Positions 35,340-37,846 of a stretch of 37,846 bases of DNA are shown in pieces (the stretch's first letter is position 1; each line of letters starts with the position of its first letter). This DNA is from Vulcanimicrobiota bacterium. GTDB taxonomy: Bacteria; Vulcanimicrobiota; Vulcanimicrobiia; Vulcanimicrobiales; Vulcanimicrobiaceae. Under the pieces are notes generated by a model. It was not told where the DNA came from. It searched no databases and worked only from the letters and a program-made list of their open reading frames with translations. Made by a program: the position numbers and the translations under genes. The DNA lies in contig JAQBPK010000278.1 of the NCBI GenBank assembly GCA_028287565.1, forward strand, positions 1 through 37,846, read 5' to 3'.

Positions 35340-35507
35340 CTACTCGACGTCGCAGGGCGGGTGGCCGCAGGCGCAGGTCGTTTCCATCTCCTCGTCCGTC
35401 GTGTCGCGCGCCTCGCAGACGTCGCTGCAGTACGCCGCGCCTTCGAGGCCGCCGGTGACGGTGCAATTGCACTCCTGGTGCTCGCAGGGCTGAGTGTACG
35501 TGTTCAT
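35340..35507 (-). CDS. Bacterial metallothionein, 55 residues
   Basis: Found by reading the minus strand; it is shorter than common ORF cut-offs. ATG 35507 begins MNTYTQPCEHQECNCTV and continues to AAYCSDVCEARD and TTCACGHPPCDVE. Eight Cys (8, 13, 15, 27, 31, 45, 47, 52) and two His (10, 49) follow the spacing of bacterial SmtA/BmtA-type metallothioneins (C-x-H-x2-C-x-C, YCS-x2-C, C-x-C-G-H-x2-C). It should chelate zinc, cadmium or copper ions in the cytoplasm. It lies 34 bases past the end of the lptD-like gene on the same strand. A TGGTACAAG sequence upstream resembles an extended -10. Confidence 0.85.
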   Translation of the reverse strand: MNTYTQPCEHQECNCTVTGGLEGAAYCSDVCEARDTTDEEMETTCACGHPPCDVE

Positions 35508-35541
35508 GCTCGAGCTTGTACCATGGACGGCGGCGTTTCGA

Positions 35542-37846
35542 TCAGTACCCGCCGGTGAACGACGTGTTCGAGAAGCTCTGCGGGATGATGTTGCCCAGCG
35601 ACGTCTGCCCGATCCCGAAGTTCGCGACCCGCGACGGGAACGCGAGCAGGTCGATCGACGCGGTCACTTGCTTGGTGTCCTGGCTGTACGACAAGCGGAT
35701 CTCGTAGCAATTTCCGACGATGTGCCGGTAGTAGATGTTCTTGCTCTCAAGGCGCATGTGCGCTTTCCAGTTCACGTTGGTCGAGAACTGCAAGTCGCTC
35801 TGGTAGCCGAACGGCGTCGCGAGCTGCACGCTCGTGCGGTCGAAGCCGTTCCCCGATCCGGGCGTGAAATTGCCGCCGAGCAGCAGCGTGGAGCGCGGCG
35901 ACGGCCGCGACGTGAGCTGATACCCGACCGACTGCGCCTGGCGGTTGAAGAACGTCGTCGCGGTGAGCGAAAGCGAGTACACGTCGCCGTTGAAGATGCG
36001 CAGCACGTCGCTGGCTTGTTTGGAGCCGTTGCCGAGCACGTCGATCGACTTGAACGGCTCCGCGAACGGCCCGTTCACGTGCGACTCGTTGTACGAGATC
36101 GTGTTGATCAGATGCCCGAACAGCGGCGTCGTGAGCGTGGCCTGCTGCCCGATCTGCGCCTTGAGATCGCCCGTGCCGTACGCGTCCTGCTGCACGGTGA
36201 GCGTCGCGTTGAAATCGCTGCCGAGCACGTGCGCGAGCGCCGGCCCCATCGTGAGACGCGCCTCGCCGCGCGTGGTGGTCAAGCCGAGCTTGTTGACGTC
36301 GGGCTGCGCCTGGGGATCGCTGTAGAGCCCGAGCGTGTACTGCGCGTTGATCGGAAACAGCCGGAAGCGCGGGAACAGCGGATCGTGCGGGCGGATCGCA
36401 AGCTCCGGCTCGCGCTGCGAATAGCTGGGCGTCGTCGTGTCGTAGCGGTCGAACGTAAGGTCGTAGTCGTACGACCGCCCGGCGAAGTGCGTGAGCGTCT
36501 CGTAGTGCAGCGTGTTCGCGGCCGGATAACCGATGTTCTGGCTGGTCGTGTACGACATCGTGAAATCGTTCGACAGCCTGGTCGAGAAGATGCGGTGGTC
36601 GGTGACGCCGTAGTTGTTGGACGACGCCTGCGAACCGGTCGAGTTGCGCCGGAAGCTGTAGTTCTGCCGGTCGCCGCGCTCGTTGCCGCGATCGACCGCG
36701 GCGCTGAGGTCGAACGTCGGCGGCAGCGACACCAGCGGCCCGTAGTTCCCGGTGTAGTTGATCCCGAACTTCCCGCGCATCTTCTGCGAGAAGATCTCGT
36801 CGTCGTTGAGCGTCAGGTTGTTGCTGTTGCTGCCGTCGGCTTTGTTCTTCATGCGGTAGAAGTTGATGTCGGTCTGGCGCCGCCCGTTCTTTTTCCGCAG
36901 CGTCGCGACGTACCCGAGACCCAACCCGATCTTGGTGTACTCCTCGATGCGGTAATAGCCGTAGTAGTAGTCGCTGGGCGCAAAACCGAGCCGCGCCTTG
37001 ACATAAAAACCTTCGGACTGCGAGTAGCCGACGATCGGGATGAAGCCGGGCTGGCGCCGCGAGCCCTCCTCCTCGTGCCGCAGCGAGATCACCACCACCG
37101 GCAGGTAGAAGATCGCGAGCGCGCCGAGGAACAGCACCGCGGCGCGCGCGACGGCCTTGTCGCCGGGGTACACGTCGAGCGTCTTTGACTCGATGTGATA
37201 GCCGCCGCGCGGGTTCTCGCACGTCGTGATGTTCGCGTGGTCGACGTGCGTGACGCCGCTACGGTCGGTCACCATCGACGTGCCGGCGAAATGCAGCTTC
37301 CCCTGCTCGACGCCTTGCGTCGACTCGCCGCGCCCGCGCAGCAGCGTCGCCTTCTGCGTCATCGTGTCGAACCGCACCGAGTCCGCGAACAGCGTCGTGT
37401 CGCCGGAACGGTTCTTCACGAACGTGTTTCCGGTAACGTCGATGTAGCGCTGCCCGTCGTAGTGCGCGTGGTCGCCGCCCAGCACGCCGTCCTGGTAGAA
37501 GATGTTGACGTGCCCGTCGAGGTCGAACACCTGGCCCGGTTTGTTCACGCCGCTCAGCTTGTCGCCCAGGATCGCATACGTGTTGGGGTCGAGGATCTCG
37601 CCGACGACCGGCGAGGCGGAAGGCGAAGGCGACGGCAGCCCGATCGGCCCCGCCGTGAACACCGGCGCCGGCAGCGGGCTGCTCGAGGGGGGCGCGGTCT
37701 CCGGCGTGATGATCACGGGGCCGGGCGAGCCGCTCGGCACGGGCGTCGGGGTCGCCAGCGGCGGCGCCGTGAACCCGGGCGACGGCGACCCGGCCCGCGG
37801 GATGAGGATCTGCGGCCCGTTCGGCGCGGACGGCGACCCGACAAAG
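35542..37846 (-). CDS. lptD: LptD/OstA-like outer-membrane LPS assembly protein, N-terminus off window
   Basis: The frame runs off the window end; 767 residues are visible. A Pro/Ser/Thr-rich linker (from the edge to about nt 37620) precedes the periplasmic OstA-like jelly roll (AILGDKLSGVNKPGQVFDLDGHVNIFYQDGVLGGDHAHYDG, YIDVTGNTFVKN), then the junction ALAIFYLPVVVISLRHEEEGSRRQPGFIPIVGYSQSEGFYVKARLG typical of LptD, and a long beta-barrel ending in aromatic-rich strands (VGNCYEIRLSYSQDTKQV). LptD inserts lipopolysaccharide into the outer leaflet. The low-complexity spacer before the jelly roll is unusual. Assignment is good; the missing N-terminus prevents checking the signal peptide. Confidence 0.85.
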   Translation of the reverse strand, partial: FVGSPSAPNGPQILIPRAGSPSPGFTAPPLATPTPVPSGSPGPVIITPETAPPSSSPLPAPVFTAGPIGLPSPSPSASPVVGEILDPNTYAILGDKLSGVNKPGQVFDLDGHVNIFYQDGVLGGDHAHYDGQRYIDVTGNTFVKNRSGDTTLFADSVRFDTMTQKATLLRGRGESTQGVEQGKLHFAGTSMVTDRSGVTHVDHANITTCENPRGGYHIESKTLDVYPGDKAVARAAVLFLGALAIFYLPVVVISLRHEEEGSRRQPGFIPIVGYSQSEGFYVKARLGFAPSDYYYGYYRIEEYTKIGLGLGYVATLRKKNGRRQTDINFYRMKNKADGSNSNNLTLNDDEIFSQKMRGKFGINYTGNYGPLVSLPPTFDLSAAVDRGNERGDRQNYSFRRNSTGSQASSNNYGVTDHRIFSTRLSNDFTMSYTTSQNIGYPAANTLHYETLTHFAGRSYDYDLTFDRYDTTTPSYSQREPELAIRPHDPLFPRFRLFPINAQYTLGLYSDPQAQPDVNKLGLTTTRGEARLTMGPALAHVLGSDFNATLTVQQDAYGTGDLKAQIGQQATLTTPLFGHLINTISYNESHVNGPFAEPFKSIDVLGNGSKQASDVLRIFNGDVYSLSLTATTFFNRQAQSVGYQLTSRPSPRSTLLLGGNFTPGSGNGFDRTSVQLATPFGYQSDLQFSTNVNWKAHMRLESKNIYYRHIVGNCYEIRLSYSQDTKQVTASIDLLAFPSRVANFGIGQTSLGNIIPQSFSNTSFTGGY

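Overview
The window is a GC-rich stretch from a diderm bacterium. It carries LptD- and LptC-like lipopolysaccharide transport genes, apolipoprotein N-acyltransferase (Lnt) and at least five lipoprotein or exported-protein genes, so an outer membrane is clear. Many genes start with GTG or TTG. GC content, gene mix and KGG-motif stress proteins would suit Candidatus Eremiobacterota (WPS-2/Vulcanimicrobium-like), but that placement is inference: no rRNA is present and no search was possible.

Layout. (1) 1-4153: 3' end of a macroglobulin-like surface protein overlapping polA. (2) 4154-6474: a gene-poor spacer, then a visibly AT-richer three-gene cassette (TIGR04255 family protein, unknown small protein, DUF7689-like protein), probably acquired. 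(3) 6481-11272, minus strand: a complete, tightly overlapping urease operon ureA-B-C-E-F-G-D. (4) 11375-12771: DUF192 protein and an exported LolA-like protein. (5) 12772-18368: a family of exported lipoproteins built by shuffling three modules (LamG-like, an unknown two-Cys module, a polysaccharide-lyase-like jelly roll). Three of the four genes share an extended -10 promoter followed directly by a hairpin touching the Shine-Dalgarno sequence. (6) 18369-19720: two coupled unknown membrane proteins. (7) 19827-21894: mutM and rpsA (ribosomal protein S1). (8) 21986-24394: two DUF1003 membrane proteins, both apparently leaderless, and a Fic-family protein whose promoter region carries paired inverted repeats. 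(9) 24585-28950: coaE, a polytopic membrane protein, fabH-type KAS III and a DUF885 metallopeptidase-like protein. (10) 28961-31724: small secreted protein, BsuPI-domain protein, N-acyl-D-amino-acid deacylase whose true 5' end has no ATG/GTG/TTG. (11) 31726-32357: two KGG-repeat stress proteins behind a sigma-B-like promoter. (12) 32437-37846: lptC-like and lnt overlapping, a divergent lipoprotein, a 55-residue metallothionein, and an lptD-like gene running off the window.

Functional themes: DNA replication and repair (polA, mutM), translation (rpsA), urea nitrogen release, cell-envelope assembly (lptC, lnt, lptD) and carbohydrate-facing exported lipoproteins. The most novel material is the modular lipoprotein cluster with its shared promoter/5' hairpin. 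Next are the Fic operator array, the leaderless DUF1003 pair, the sigma-B-like KGG promoter, and two genes (rpsA and the D-aminoacylase) that seem to need non-canonical start codons.
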